From NCBI RefSeq assembly GCF_002243645.1, contig NZ_CP017704.1, forward strand, positions 1,651,501 to 1,715,500: a DNA stretch of 64,000 nt. The letters are read 5' to 3'. Below are positions 18,170 through 27,820 of this stretch, piece after piece; position 1 is the stretch's first letter; each line of letters begins with the position of its first letter. A model generated the notes under the pieces. That model worked only from the letters and a program-made list of their open reading frames with translations. It had not been told where the DNA came from and did no database searches. Made by a program: the position numbers and the translations under genes. Source of the DNA: Peribacillus simplex NBRC 15720 = DSM 1321 (lineage in GTDB: Bacteria; Bacillota; Bacilli; Bacillales; DSM-1321).

Positions 18170-19507
18170 CTATAATTTTGCGACCTTAACAGAAAGCAGT
18201 CCATTTTCCTCCATCACATTTTTGGAATCGAATATTAATGAAGCATTATCATGGACACTTTTCCAGTCAAAACAATTGTGTGGTGTCCCAATGACAACTA
18301 AATCGGCTTTTTGAAGAATATCAGCATCATATTTTTCCACCGGTAGAATCAGTTCATTGATTTTTATTTCTTTTGCATAGGGTTCGATGACGGTTAGATT
18401 CTGGACCTTGTTTTGTAATCGTTCAAGTAAGCGGACGACCGGGCTTTCCCTTAAATCGCCAATATCACTTTTGTAAGTTGCCCCCAAAACCACAACATGT
18501 GAGTGTTTCATGAGCTTGTCATTGGCTGCAAGCAGTTCAAGTATGCGCGTATAAGAATAGTGAACCATTCCGTCATTAATATCCCCAGCCAATTCAATCA
18601 TTTTTGTCCGATGACCGTGTTCTTTTGCTTTATAGAGCAAGTAGTATGGATCGACCGGTATGCAATGCCCCCCGACACCAATGCCTGGGGTGAATTTCAT
18701 GAACCCGTATGGTTTTGAGGAAGCCGCATTGATCGTTTCCCATATATCAATTTCCAGTTCATTGCATAGAACCGTCATTTCATTGACCAAAGCCATGTTA
18801 ATCCATCGGAAAGTGTTCTCAAAGATTTTGCTTAATTCTGCAACACGGATCCCATTAACACGTTGGGCTGTCGGTCCGATAAACTTGCACGCTAGATCTG
18901 TACAGGTTTCCGTCATCCCCCCGACAATCTTTGGCGTGTTGCTTAAATTAAACCTTTTATTTCCTGGATCTATTCTTTCCGGGGAATAAGCTACAAAAAG
19001 GTTCTCCCCGATCACATACCCCCTTTCCGTTAATGGTGTACAGATATATTCTTCTGTCGTTCCTGGATATGTTGTACTTTCCAAAATAACCATTGTACCT
19101 TCATTCACATGTTCAGCCACAATCTTTCCTACATCCCTCACATACGAGATATCAGGTTCCTTCAACTTATTAACTGGGGTAGGAACACAAATCAAAAGGA
19201 CATGCATCTCTCCAAGCTGCTTCATATCCGTCGTCGCTGTAAATCGCTTTTTGTTAATCAATTCGGTAAGCTCGACATTATCTACATCATTGATATAATT
19301 GATTCCGCGCTTTAAACTTTCGACCTTTGTTACTGAAACATCGAATCCGGTCACCTTATAACCTATAGATGCATAATGACAAGCTGTTGGGAGTCCAACA
19401 TACCCCAATCCAATCACTCCGACTTTAGCCGTCTTGTTCTTTAATTCTCTTTGCAGAGCAGATTGCAGCGAGTATTGAACTCTTTTTTGAGTTATCGCTG
19501 TTATCAT
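18170..19507 (-). CDS. UDP-sugar 6-dehydrogenase (WecC/WbpA-type)
   Basis: NAD-dependent four-electron oxidation of a UDP-hexose(NAc) to its uronic acid; 445 residues. The Rossmann motif GVIGLGYVGLP at about 30-40, ESTTYPGTTEE, the mid-domain FENTFRWINMALVNE and the catalytic cysteine in GVGGHCIPVDPYY are all present. The sequence looks like the UDP-N-acetyl-hexosamine branch (WbpA/TviB) more than UDP-glucose dehydrogenase, but this is only a resemblance. GGAGGAG precedes the ATG. First gene of the polysaccharide operon, giving it an acidic sugar precursor. Confidence 0.88.
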   Translation of the reverse strand: MITAITQKRVQYSLQSALQRELKNKTAKVGVIGLGYVGLPTACHYASIGYKVTGFDVSVTKVESLKRGINYINDVDNVELTELINKKRFTATTDMKQLGEMHVLLICVPTPVNKLKEPDISYVRDVGKIVAEHVNEGTMVILESTTYPGTTEEYICTPLTERGYVIGENLFVAYSPERIDPGNKRFNLSNTPKIVGGMTETCTDLACKFIGPTAQRVNGIRVAELSKIFENTFRWINMALVNEMTVLCNELEIDIWETINAASSKPYGFMKFTPGIGVGGHCIPVDPYYLLYKAKEHGHRTKMIELAGDINDGMVHYSYTRILELLAANDKLMKHSHVVVLGATYKSDIGDLRESPVVRLLERLQNKVQNLTVIEPYAKEIKINELILPVEKYDADILQKADLVVIGTPHNCFDWKSVHDNASLIFDSKNVMEENGLLSVKVAKL

Positions 19508-19839
19508 GATTCAACTCCTCCATTCCACTTATAAAAAAACATAACGGTATTTAAAACTAACAAGCCCAATTGTAAATTCACCGGAACATACCAATACACA
19601 AAATAAACTAGCAATCTTCCAATACTATTGATCTAAGTCAGCAAAACCAAGAAATTTATATTTATGGCCGATTCATTTACTGGAATTTGAACATCCGCTT
19701 TGTTTGTTCCATTATTTTTCGTTAGCATTAATAAATTAACATAATTACTTTTGATGCCAGTTCCAGATTTCGAATGAATCGTTCTGTTTTTGAATCACCT
19801 ACCCTGTATAACCTTAATATTCATGTTTTTTCGCATGAT

Positions 19840-19892
19840 AAAAAAACCTGCATCAAGATCAGGGTTACGCTTTAGGGATAAGTGTAATCCTG
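19840..19892 (-). promoter_or_regulatory. Candidate attenuator in the leader of the polysaccharide operon
   Basis: On the minus strand CAGGATTAC (19892-19884) can pair with GTAACCCTG (19868-19860). The same GTAACCCTG can instead pair with CAGGTT (19850-19845), a short stem followed by seven Ts. The two folds exclude each other, as in an antiterminator/terminator switch. The terminator stem is short (4-6 bp), so this is suggestive only. Around it, 19508-20060 has no gene. Confidence 0.3.
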
Positions 19893-20063
19893 TCTTTTGC
19901 GCATTTTACCGCATTTATATAGTTAACTTGGATCAGGACTTACACAGTACACTTCTACATTAAAAATGGATTCGCCAGTTCAAAAAATATTAACGGCAGC
20001 CAGCAAAAAACGATAAAAAAAGTTTCCACACTATTCTTCTTTTTATGTTTAAGAAATACAAAA

Positions 20064-20112
20064 ATCCCCCGATTGAATTGGCCTTTATCATGGTGCCGTC
20101 ACTCGGGGGAAT
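20064..20112 (-). terminator. Terminator after lipoprotein gene
   Basis: ATTCCCCCGA / TCGGGGGAT closing stem around a 30-base loop with a T-rich tail on the minus strand, 30 bases after the lipoprotein stop. Confidence 0.65.
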
Positions 20113-20141
20113 TCATTTAGCCAAGTATTCAAGAACACATC

Positions 20142-20678
20142 CTACTTTTTAGGAGCTTCCGCTGTCATGTCTGTCACTTTGTCAATTATCCATTCCTGCT
20201 TTTCTTTTGTGTCGGTATTTTCATACTGCACCTTGAACGGTCCCTTACCTTCTATCACATAGTATCCATTTCCTTTAACACTTTTGCCAGGTGACAGTTG
20301 TGTCCCCAAATTATCTCCCGGATAGATTCTAAGTTTTTTATTTTCTTGATTCCATACCGACATTTCAAAAACGTCTACAAATCTTTCTTCTGCCGTTTTA
20401 TTAGTTGCTTTCAGTTGTAACTGTAAAACTTTTTTCCCTTTTTGATCTGGATGTTCAAGCTTTAAAGCCTTTTCAATCCGAATGCTTACGCCAGATACGG
20501 TTTTCTCTTGTCCAGTTTCTTTTTTATCCGTTTCGTCCTTAGTGGAAGTATTCGTTTGCTTTTGCATTTCTTTCTGTTTATCCTGGTCTTCCTTTTCTCC
20601 AGAAATACAGCCTGTCAAAAATATGGTTAAAGTTAATAAACAGATCCAAATACTTCTGAATCTTCTCTTCAATATCAT
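20142..20678 (-). CDS. Secreted lipoprotein, DUF4352/DUF5067-like
   Basis: Lipoprotein of 178 residues: basic start, hydrophobic stretch and lipobox LTGC with the lipidated Cys24, so it should be tethered to the outer face of the membrane. A Lys/Glu/Thr-rich linker (25-60) follows, then a beta-sandwich domain (SIRIEKALKLEHPD...QLQLKATNKTAEERFVDVF) like the telokin-like DUF4352/DUF5067 domains. It is monocistronic with its own terminator. Role unknown; it sits between the polysaccharide operon and the adhesin, fitting a surface theme. Confidence 0.75.
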   Translation of the reverse strand: MILKRRFRSIWICLLTLTIFLTGCISGEKEDQDKQKEMQKQTNTSTKDETDKKETGQEKTVSGVSIRIEKALKLEHPDQKGKKVLQLQLKATNKTAEERFVDVFEMSVWNQENKKLRIYPGDNLGTQLSPGKSVKGNGYYVIEGKGPFKVQYENTDTKEKQEWIIDKVTDMTAEAPKK

Positions 20679-20861
20679 GATTCCACCCCTTTAAAAAATA
20701 TAAATCTTCTTAAAGAGAGATTCTTCAGTATCTCATTCATAAAATGGATCTTCATTTCCTTGAAACGAAAAAATACTCAACCACTTTAAGAAGCGTTTTC
20801 AAACATGTAAGAAGGGGCCACTTCCTATAGGAGAGGCCTTCTCACATCATTATTACATTGA

Positions 20862-23800
20862 TTATTTGACAATTGTTTTTGCTATATCTCCTCCAACTAC
20901 TAGAGTTCCATTGTCAACTTCAATGACATCTCCTGCTTGCAATCTTCGAGTAACCCCATGTTCATCCACAATAAACCGGCTGTAAATTTGGTAACTTCCA
21001 TCCGTATTAATGACTCCTGATCCCGTTTGAGTAAGGGAAACCGTTCTCTGTGCTATTCCATTCACTAGCAAACGGAGACTCATAGTTCCCTCCGGTGCTT
21101 TGCCCGTAACATAATCTGCATTAGGTGCCACAGGATTCACCTGCAGTTTCTCCGCTTCCTTGATTACTGTAGTATGAGCTTGTAAGTTCGATGGAGTCCG
21201 CATTCCGTAGTCAACCGTTACGATATCGCCCGGTTGTAAGGTTATATTATTTCCATTCTCGTCCACCCCTACGTACCTGCTGTATATACTGAATGTTCCA
21301 ACTTCATTTACAGGTGCCGTACGCAGTGCTACACCATTTACCAGTAAGCGTACGATCGTTGCCCCTTCAGGTGCAGTTCCCGTTATAGTTTGTGCATCTT
21401 TGTACACCGTATCAATCTTTACAGGTTCACTTGGCATAAACTGTATTACCCTAGCAGATGAACTTTCGCTGACATTCCCTGCCGTGTCTGTAAGGGTGAC
21501 CGTTATTACCGTATTGACAGGTTGGTTTGGAATCGCAACCTTGAATTTCCCGTCTGGACCTACAACTCCAGTATATTTATTGGAATTAATGGTGACAGTC
21601 ACATTTGCTTCAGGTTCACCGCTTCCTGTTACTTCTTTACTGTTTGTTGTAACTTCATTTAGTTTCGGTGCATTTGGAGCCGTTATATCTTTATCCAATA
21701 GATCTTGCGCTTTGTTCAATAAGTCTTGCAGACGGTCTTTTTCTGCACCCTCAGGAAGCTTATCGACCGCTTCTTGGGCTTCGTCAATCGCCCCTTGATC
21801 CGTCGTTCCTTCCAATGTATCGAACTTATCGTCCGTGAACAGATCTTCCACTTTGTTCTTCGCATCGGCTAGGTCTTTTTCTGCTTGTTCTTTTTTGTTC
21901 AATAGATCTTGGGCTTTATTCAGTAAATCTTCCAGGCGCTCTTTTTCAGGGCCGGCTGGTAATTTGCTGACCGCGTCTTTTGCTTTATCAATCGCTCCTT
22001 GATCGGTACTTCCTTCCAATGTATCGAACTTATCGTCCGTGAACAGATCTTCCACTTTGTTCTTCGCATCGGCTAGGTCTTTTTCTGCTTGTTCTTTTTT
22101 GTTCAATAGATCTTTCGCTTTGTTCAATAAGTCTTGCAGACGGTCTTTTTCTGCACCCTCAGGAAGTTATCGACCGCTTCTTGGGCTTCGTCAATCGCCC
22201 CTTGATCCGTCGTTCCTTCCAATGTATCGAACTTATCGTCCGTGAACAGATCTTCCACTTTGTTCTTCGCATCGTTCAGGTCCTTTTCTGCTTGTTCTTT
22301 CTTATTCAATAAATCTTGGGCTTTATTCAGTAAATCTTCCAGACGCTCTTTTTCAGGGCCGGCTGGTAATTTGTTGACCGCATCTTTTGCTTTATCAATC
22401 GCTCCTTGATCGGTACTTCCTTTCAATGTGTCGAACTTGTCATCCGTGAACAGATCTTCCACTTTGTTCTTCGCATCGTTCAAGTCTTTTTCTGCTTGTT
22501 CTTTCTTGTTCAATAGATCTTGGGCTTTGTTCAGTAAATCTTCCAGACGCTCTTTTTCAGGGCCGGCTGGTAATTTGTTGACCGCATCTTTTGCTTTATC
22601 AATCGCTCCTTGATCGGTACTTCCTTTCAATGTGTCGAACTTGTCATCCGTGAACAGATCTTCCACTTTGTTCTTCGCATCGTTCAAGTCTTTTTCTGCT
22701 TGTTCTTTCTTGTTCAATAGATCTTGGGCTTTGTTCAGTAAATCTTCCAGACGCTCTTTTTCAGGGCCGGCTGGTAATTTGTTGACCGCATCTTTTGCTT
22801 TATCAATCGCTCCTTGATCGGTATTTCCCTTCAATGTGTCGAACTTGTCATCCGTGAATAGATCTTCCACTTTGTTCTTCGCATCTGCTAGGTCTTTTTC
22901 TGCTTGCCCGCCATCATTTTTTCCTAATTCAATCTTTTTTGTTTTAGTAAATTCAATAATGAAATTCTCTGGATTACTACTACTAATTGATTGAGCTACG
23001 TTATAACGATACATAGCTTTCCAAGTAAGATTGCCACCGGATTTGCCAACATAGCTATTTGTAGGATCGCCTGTCGCACTTGTCCAAAACTTTGCCATAC
23101 TTGTATCCATACTCATCGTTAGGGAGGTACTTAAATTATTTATCGCCTGTTTCTTAATTGAGGACAATACAACATTCTTTGGGTTGTTAAAATCAATTGT
23201 GGATAGTTTATTTTCCACTTCCAAAGCGTGACCGTCTTCTGTAGTGACATGGAGATTAGCTTGATTATTGATCTGTGCTGGTCCATAAAGCGAGATCATT
23301 GGGTATGAATCCGTACCAGATCTATTCATCTGTACATCTGCACCGGCATCCACGTTAAATGACTTAAACTTTCCAGAGCTTGTAACTCCTTTTTTTCCAT
23401 CGATCTCTACCTTTGCATTAGCTCCAATGGAAAAATCTCCATCGCCGCCTGTTGCATAAAATATTCCATACCCACTCTTATTTGTAAAAATTTTCACATT
23501 CGCATTTGGTGCGATCTTAAATTGAGGTTCTTTTGAAATCGACCAAATAAGAGCATGGCCACTATTATGGCTAATATGAGTTTCACCATCAAATTCTAAA
23601 CTTCCAGTTTCTGCCATCTCGTGGGTTATTGATGAGCCTGGTACTGCATTATCCTGAATATAAATGTCGTTTACTCCTTTGAAAATTGCGTTCCCGTTAC
23701 GGTTCCAGATAAATTGAGGTCCATTGTAATTTACATTTTCGTATATTTGCTCTACATTTTTTGTTACATCATGTATTGTAATGAAACCATAATAGTTCTT

Positions 23801-24277
23801 TCCATAAATATACAGGTTCTTTACATGGACACTGCTTAATATATTTCCGTTGGCATAGATACCACCTGATGCTCCTGTCGCTCCTGTCTCCGTTACTGTA
23901 TGGTAATTTCCATCAATCACAATTTTTGATTTTGCCGGGTGAATTTTAATCGCTCCGCTTATGTCTATATCTCTCCCTAGATGAATCGTCGTTATTCCGT
24001 TATCTGCCTCTAAAGCAACCTTTAGCTCCTGAAAATTGTTAACGACCGTTTCGTTTGCCATCATTTTTGAAACTGCTTTCCCTGGTGATTGTGTTTCAGT
24101 TGTTTGTGTACGCGCTTCTTGAGTTTTTACCTCGGATGTTTGTGCATTCGAACTATCCTTATTCTTTGGTGTGGATAGTTCTTCGGCAAATCCTGCACTT
24201 GGCATTAATAGAGAACTTGCTAAAAGAAAGGATGTTGTCATAACGTTAATAGGTTTTAACATTTTACTTTTCTTCAT
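20862..24277 (-). pseudogene. Large secreted adhesin with Cry1Ac D-VI-type repeats, frameshifted
   Basis: About 1,138 residues if read across one frame break. Signal peptide 1-31 (cut after GFA); residues about 75-430 look like the pectate-lyase-like adhesive beta-helix domain (VVNNFQELKVALEADNG...). Six 68-residue helical repeats follow (VEDLFTDDKFDTL...DQGAID.A), matching the toxin Cry1Ac domain D-VI type of repeat. The end is Ig-like beta-sandwich modules (ITAPNAPKL...). No LPXTG anchor is present. In repeat 4 the minus strand reads GATAACTTCCT where the other copy has GATAAGCTTCCT, a one-base loss near 22166. This splits the frame into 717- and 421-codon pieces. Decay, phase variation or a read error are all possible. 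Confidence 0.82.
21690..22905 (-). repeat. Six tandem 204-bp coding repeats
   Basis: Near-identical 204-bp units inside the adhesin gene, each coding 68 residues. Copies 2 and 3 are nearly the same at DNA level, a sign of recent duplication or gene conversion. Copy 4 carries the one-base deletion. Confidence 0.9.
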
Positions 24278-24553
24278 AAATGAAACGCTCCCCTAAATAT
24301 TAATTTTACTTACAAGATTAATAATACTTTTTTTCGACAAGTACCTCGTTCCAATAATGATTCATAAAAAATCATTTTAGGAACCACATTAGGGCATTAA
24401 ACGTCAATTTTAATGTGATTATTTTCATTTATGGTTATGGGTTTAAACGATCCTGCAGTTTATAAAAGCATATCTTCTTATCAAATCCAGCGTTTAAATA
24501 ACATAAAATCCAAAGTTTCTTTTATGGGTTACAATCCTTATGGTTACATAACT

Positions 24554-24600
24554 AAAAATGTGATAAGAGAAACCATTGGTTCCCTCTTATCACATTTTCC
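24554..24600 (-). terminator. Terminator after tiny-gene pair
   Basis: CTCTTATCACATTT pairs with AAATGTGATAAGAG around a loop that has its own AACCA/TGGTT stem; five Ts follow on the minus strand, 20 bases after the 55-residue gene. Confidence 0.75.
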
Positions 24601-24616
24601 ATTGAAAGGATTTATC

Positions 24617-24784
24617 CTATTTGGTTATTATTTTCATTCCCTGAAGAGTTTCTTCTATCTTATCTTGTAGCACATTTTCATAACGTTCCGTCGGCATTAC
24701 ATGAACATATATCACCCAGCGCATAAGTGGCGACTCGGTACGCGTCCATAGACCTTCCCCCCGTAATCCTCTTACATACCACAT
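24617..24784 (-). CDS. Hypothetical protein, 55 residues
   Basis: Begins MWYVRGLRGEGLWTRTESPL and continues RWVIYVHVMPTERYENVL, ending GMKIITK. The start is ten bases after the stop of the preceding small gene, with GGGTGA as ribosome site, and a strong terminator follows, so the two genes look like a real operon. The mix of hydrophobic and charged residues suggests a folded soluble or membrane-peripheral peptide. I do not recognise it. Confidence 0.5.
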   Translation of the reverse strand: MWYVRGLRGEGLWTRTESPLMRWVIYVHVMPTERYENVLQDKIEETLQGMKIITK

Positions 24785-24794
24785 TTACTTTTAT

Positions 24795-25004
24795 TCACCC
24801 TTTTTTTCTATGGGCACTTTTAAGAAAGGATAGTGAAGTTATTAAAATGAGGGTGATTTTCAGCGTATTTATTTCTTGTTCATTTAATAAAAGATACATT
24901 AAAAATAAGACTAAAAAGGCTTGAATAAAATAGATCCTATATTTGAATAGGGTGGACCAAGTTTGTGACACCCATAGTAATAAAAAGTTAAAATGCTTCG
25001 ACAT
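24795..25004 (-). CDS. Small membrane protein, 69 residues
   Basis: Begins MSKHFNFLLLWVSQTWSTLF; two hydrophobic segments (about 22-40 and 46-60) and a basic tail AHRKKG suggest a two-helix membrane hairpin. The ATG at 25004 has AAAGGAG six bases upstream; an in-frame ATG 18 bases earlier lies inside the leader. First gene of a two-gene unit with the 55-residue protein. Small size, membrane nature and tight pairing would fit a regulator or toxin-like pair, but nothing proves it. Confidence 0.55.
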   Translation of the reverse strand: MSKHFNFLLLWVSQTWSTLFKYRIYFIQAFLVLFLMYLLLNEQEINTLKITLILITSLSFLKSAHRKKG

Positions 25005-25367
25005 CAAATTCTCCTTTATCATGATGTTGATATTATCTAGATTTATATTCTGGCATCATTATATACAAATAGATAAGTGTCGGTATTTCATAAAGTAAAA
25101 TCATTCGTTCAGAAAAGAAATGCAGTACATTTTTCATGAATGGAACTTTGCACTGTTTGATTTTTCATTGGATTTTGAAAATGTTGGTACAGATCAGAGA
25201 GCGACTGATTTTAATTCGGAAAAACTAAGTTTGGATGAAATGGTATAGGGATAAAAAGGATGAGTGGGGCATCGCAAATAAAATCGAATAGATTCTGGTG
25301 GACAGATCTCCTAATATTCAATCCACATGAACTTTTTATTTCTTAAAGGGTTAAAAAAGTCATTCAT

Positions 25368-25502
25368 AAAAAACAGCCTGCCCCCTAGGAACTAGGGAAC
25401 AGGCAGCCTGAGTGTTTATCCAAGGCACAATGTTTTGGAACCGCTCAGAGAATGGGTCTTCATTTACAATGGGGTTTTAGGGAAGTTTCCTCACTACTAC
25501 TT
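25368..25502 (-). ncRNA. Candidate small RNA, about 135 nt
   Basis: On the minus strand a very good sigma-A promoter, TTGAAA (25537-25532), 17-base spacer, TATTAT (25514-25509), is followed about 100 bases later by a hairpin GCCTG..CCCTAG / CTAGGG..CAGGC and six Ts (25404-25368). No start codon with a ribosome site lies in between. The transcript would carry several C-rich stretches (CTTCCCTAAAACCCC, GACCC), like the unpaired boxes with which Firmicute small RNAs mask ribosome sites. Not recognised as 6S, SRP or tmRNA. Confidence 0.45.
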
Positions 25503-25778
25503 TATTTTATAATATTTACAAAATCATATCGTTTCAAAAATGAAATGATATAAACCTATTTTTTATTGTGTCTCCCGTAAGAAATCATCAAGCCGGTAAA
25601 AAAGGCTCGAAACGGAGTGTCATGAACAAAAACAATAACTTTATATCTTGAATCGGTAAATGCTATTCATCTGCCTCATTGGACAGATTTGTTCAACGAT
25701 TAGCTTTACAAACTAATATAGTCGGAAAAATTTGTGGAACTGAATATTTTTAATCGATTAAACGATAAATAAAAATAG

Positions 25779-25809
25779 ATTGTAGAGAGATTGACGCTTT
25801 CCCTACAAT
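25779..25809 (-). terminator. Terminator after yhbH
   Basis: GATTGTAGGGAAA / (T)CTCTCTACAATC stem with a seven-base loop and a T-rich tail on the minus strand, 24 bases after the yhbH stop. Confidence 0.75.
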
Positions 25810-25832
25810 CCAGAACAAGCTAACGCGCTTCT

Positions 25833-27002
25833 TTATGCATACTTCTTATTTTCTTCGTCTTTAAAAAAGCTCTTCATCGCATGGAAAACGTCTGCCTTTT
25901 GCTTAAGAATATAGTACCTGAATTTTTCATTATCGATGTTCTTATACGCTGTCATCAATGTCGAATGACGATTGTATTGATTGACTTCCCCATATCCGAA
26001 CATATTGGAAACCTTCATGAGTTCTTCAACAAGCTTAACGCATCGGACGTTATCTGATGTAAGGTTATCACCATCGGAAAAGTGAAACGGATAGATATTA
26101 AACTTCACGGGGTCATATTTATGATCAATAAGTTCTAATGCTTTTCTGTATACGGACGAACAAATCGTACCGCCGCTTTCCCCTTTTGAAAAGAAATCCT
26201 CCTCCGGAACAACTTTCGCTTCGGTATGATGGGCAATGAACTCGATTTCCACCGTTTCATATTTTGTCCGCAAGAAACGGTTCATCCAAAAGAAGAAGCT
26301 TCGAGCCATATATTTTTCCCATAACCCCATACTTCCGGAAGTATCCATCATTGCCAGTACAACTGCTTTGGAATCAGGTTTCTGAATCTCATTCCAGGTT
26401 TTGAATTTAAAGTCTTCCTTATAAATTGGATGAAAACCTGGGTCCCCCCTTAATGCGTTCCGTTTGAAAGCCGATATCATCGTTTTCTTTTTATCGATAT
26501 TTCCCATTAAGCCTGTCTTGCGGATATCGTTGAATTCGATGTGTTCAAGCGTGTGCTCCGCGTGTTCTTTCTTCTGAAGATTAGGGAGTTCCAATTGGCT
26601 GAACAGGGCTTCCTCCAATTCCATCATCGACACTTCGGCTTCATAATAATCCTCGCCGGCCTTGTCACCTGCACCTTGGCCCTTACCGGCTCCGGCATCG
26701 GATGGTGAGCCATCCCTTGCGACCACATCCCCCACTTTACTGTCTCCATCGCCTTGCCCTACATGTTTGTTTTTATCATAGTTATAACGAATTTTGTATT
26801 CATCCAAGGAGCGAATGGGGATCTTGATAACATCCCGGCCATTGGACATTACGATGCTTTCTTCTGAAATTAGATCAGGCAAATTATTCTTGATCGCTTC
26901 CTGCACCTTTTCCTGATGACGTTGTTGATCATCATAGCCTTTCCGATGGAGGGACCAATTTTCCTGTGAGATAACATACTGTTGATTACTCTCTTCCGAC
27001 AT
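25833..27002 (-). CDS. yhbH: Sporulation protein YhbH (DUF444, VWA-like)
   Basis: Protein of 389 residues, a mother-cell-stage sporulation factor usually coded beside prkA. The C-terminal half has a von Willebrand A-like fold with the MIDAS motif DTSGS at 220-224; a Gly/Asp-rich flexible linker spans about 81-118. The family (E. coli YeaH, B. subtilis YhbH) partners functionally with the PrkA kinase. AAGGGGGGAAGAGA precedes the ATG. In B. subtilis prkA and yhbH are adjacent; here about 1.2 kb with two small genes separates them. Confidence 0.93.
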   Translation of the reverse strand: MSEESNQQYVISQENWSLHRKGYDDQQRHQEKVQEAIKNNLPDLISEESIVMSNGRDVIKIPIRSLDEYKIRYNYDKNKHVGQGDGDSKVGDVVARDGSPSDAGAGKGQGAGDKAGEDYYEAEVSMMELEEALFSQLELPNLQKKEHAEHTLEHIEFNDIRKTGLMGNIDKKKTMISAFKRNALRGDPGFHPIYKEDFKFKTWNEIQKPDSKAVVLAMMDTSGSMGLWEKYMARSFFFWMNRFLRTKYETVEIEFIAHHTEAKVVPEEDFFSKGESGGTICSSVYRKALELIDHKYDPVKFNIYPFHFSDGDNLTSDNVRCVKLVEELMKVSNMFGYGEVNQYNRHSTLMTAYKNIDNEKFRYYILKQKADVFHAMKSFFKDEENKKYA

Positions 27003-27284
27003 TCTCTTCCCCCCTTAAAAATGTTTGCACGCTTTTCATCATTCCTTCATATAATAAATTAGTGTGGGAATGCCCACATCATTCCGGTTTTCCAATAAAA
27101 AATACAGTGCGAAAAAACGGATTAAAAGAAAAGTATTACTCTATCTTATGCAGCGATGCAGGATAATTTACAAAAAAATTCAATAATGGATGTTTGCCTA
27201 CGAACTAGACAAGTCCTGACATGGGCATTAGCGGCCCTTTAAAGTTTTTTTTTCTAAATGTTACTGCAAAATAAGTATTCCAAG

Positions 27285-27327
27285 AAAACGAACAGACCTG
27301 ATGATCATCAGGTCTGTTCGTTTTTTA
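27285..27327. terminator. Perfect palindromic terminator, orphan
   Basis: AACGAACAGACCTGATGA and its exact complement form a nearly loop-free 18-bp palindrome with As on one side and six Ts on the other. It lies in the yhbH upstream region with no gene directly ahead of it on either strand. Confidence 0.7.
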
Positions 27328-27446
27328 AGCAGGTTTCATTTGTCGGATTATAGGATAATTTAAAATATCTTTTTGAACTTAGCCACGTAATTGATCTGCA
27401 AAACAGAGACTTCCAAGGACATATCATTAAAAAGCAACGAAACACA

Positions 27447-27490
27447 ACAAAAAGGGTGTGTCCCAGTAGTTTTTCTGGACACCCCTTTTA
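27447..27490 (-). terminator. Terminator after 59-residue gene
   Basis: AAAGGGGTGTCCAG / CTGGGACACACCCTTT stem with an eight-base loop and Ts on the minus strand, 33 bases after the small gene. Confidence 0.75.
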
Positions 27491-27522
27491 CACAGATAGA
27501 ATGATTCTGGTTGTGATTTTCG

Positions 27523-27702
27523 TCAATCTTTATCTTCCTCTATTTCATGTTGAACTGTACCTGGGCGTTTATCCCACTCTTTCAATTCTTCATTCGTCCT
27601 TTGATTTTCCATCTGCTTTCCAAGTTCTTTCATCTCTTCATAGTCCTTTGCCATCGAGCTATTTTCCGGAACATGTTCTTTTTTCAATTCCTCTTTACTC
27701 AT
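27523..27702 (-). CDS. Small acidic hypothetical protein, 59 residues
   Basis: Begins MSKEELKKEHVPENSSMAKD; highly charged, mostly helical, no hydrophobic segment, ending EIEEDKD. The ribosome site GAGGTGA, six bases before the ATG, is excellent and a clean terminator follows, so this is a real gene although very short. It sits divergent from the HMA-like gene. Similar small hydrophilic proteins are common in Bacillaceae, without known role. Confidence 0.7.
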   Translation of the reverse strand: MSKEELKKEHVPENSSMAKDYEEMKELGKQMENQRTNEELKEWDKRPGTVQHEIEEDKD

Positions 27703-27820
27703 TTGCCATCACCTCTACTTATTGATACCCAATATTTCCAAATCCAAAACGTAACATATCTAATGGAAATATGGGGTATAGATAAGTCATTATGAGCAAA
27801 TGTAAGGAGGTGCAAGAAGT

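Noticed and set aside
21690..22905. Regular 204-bp tandem repeats that might suggest a CRISPR or satellite array
   Set aside because: The units are far too long, have no spacers and encode a continuous repeated protein segment on the minus strand.
24431..24670. 79-codon + strand frame (MVMGLNDPAVYK...)
   Set aside because: It runs across a strong terminator hairpin, is antisense to the 55-residue gene and has no ribosome site.
27456..27795. Two + strand frames of 89 and 82 codons
   Set aside because: Antisense to the 59-residue gene, which has the proper ribosome site and terminator; the first begins within its terminator.
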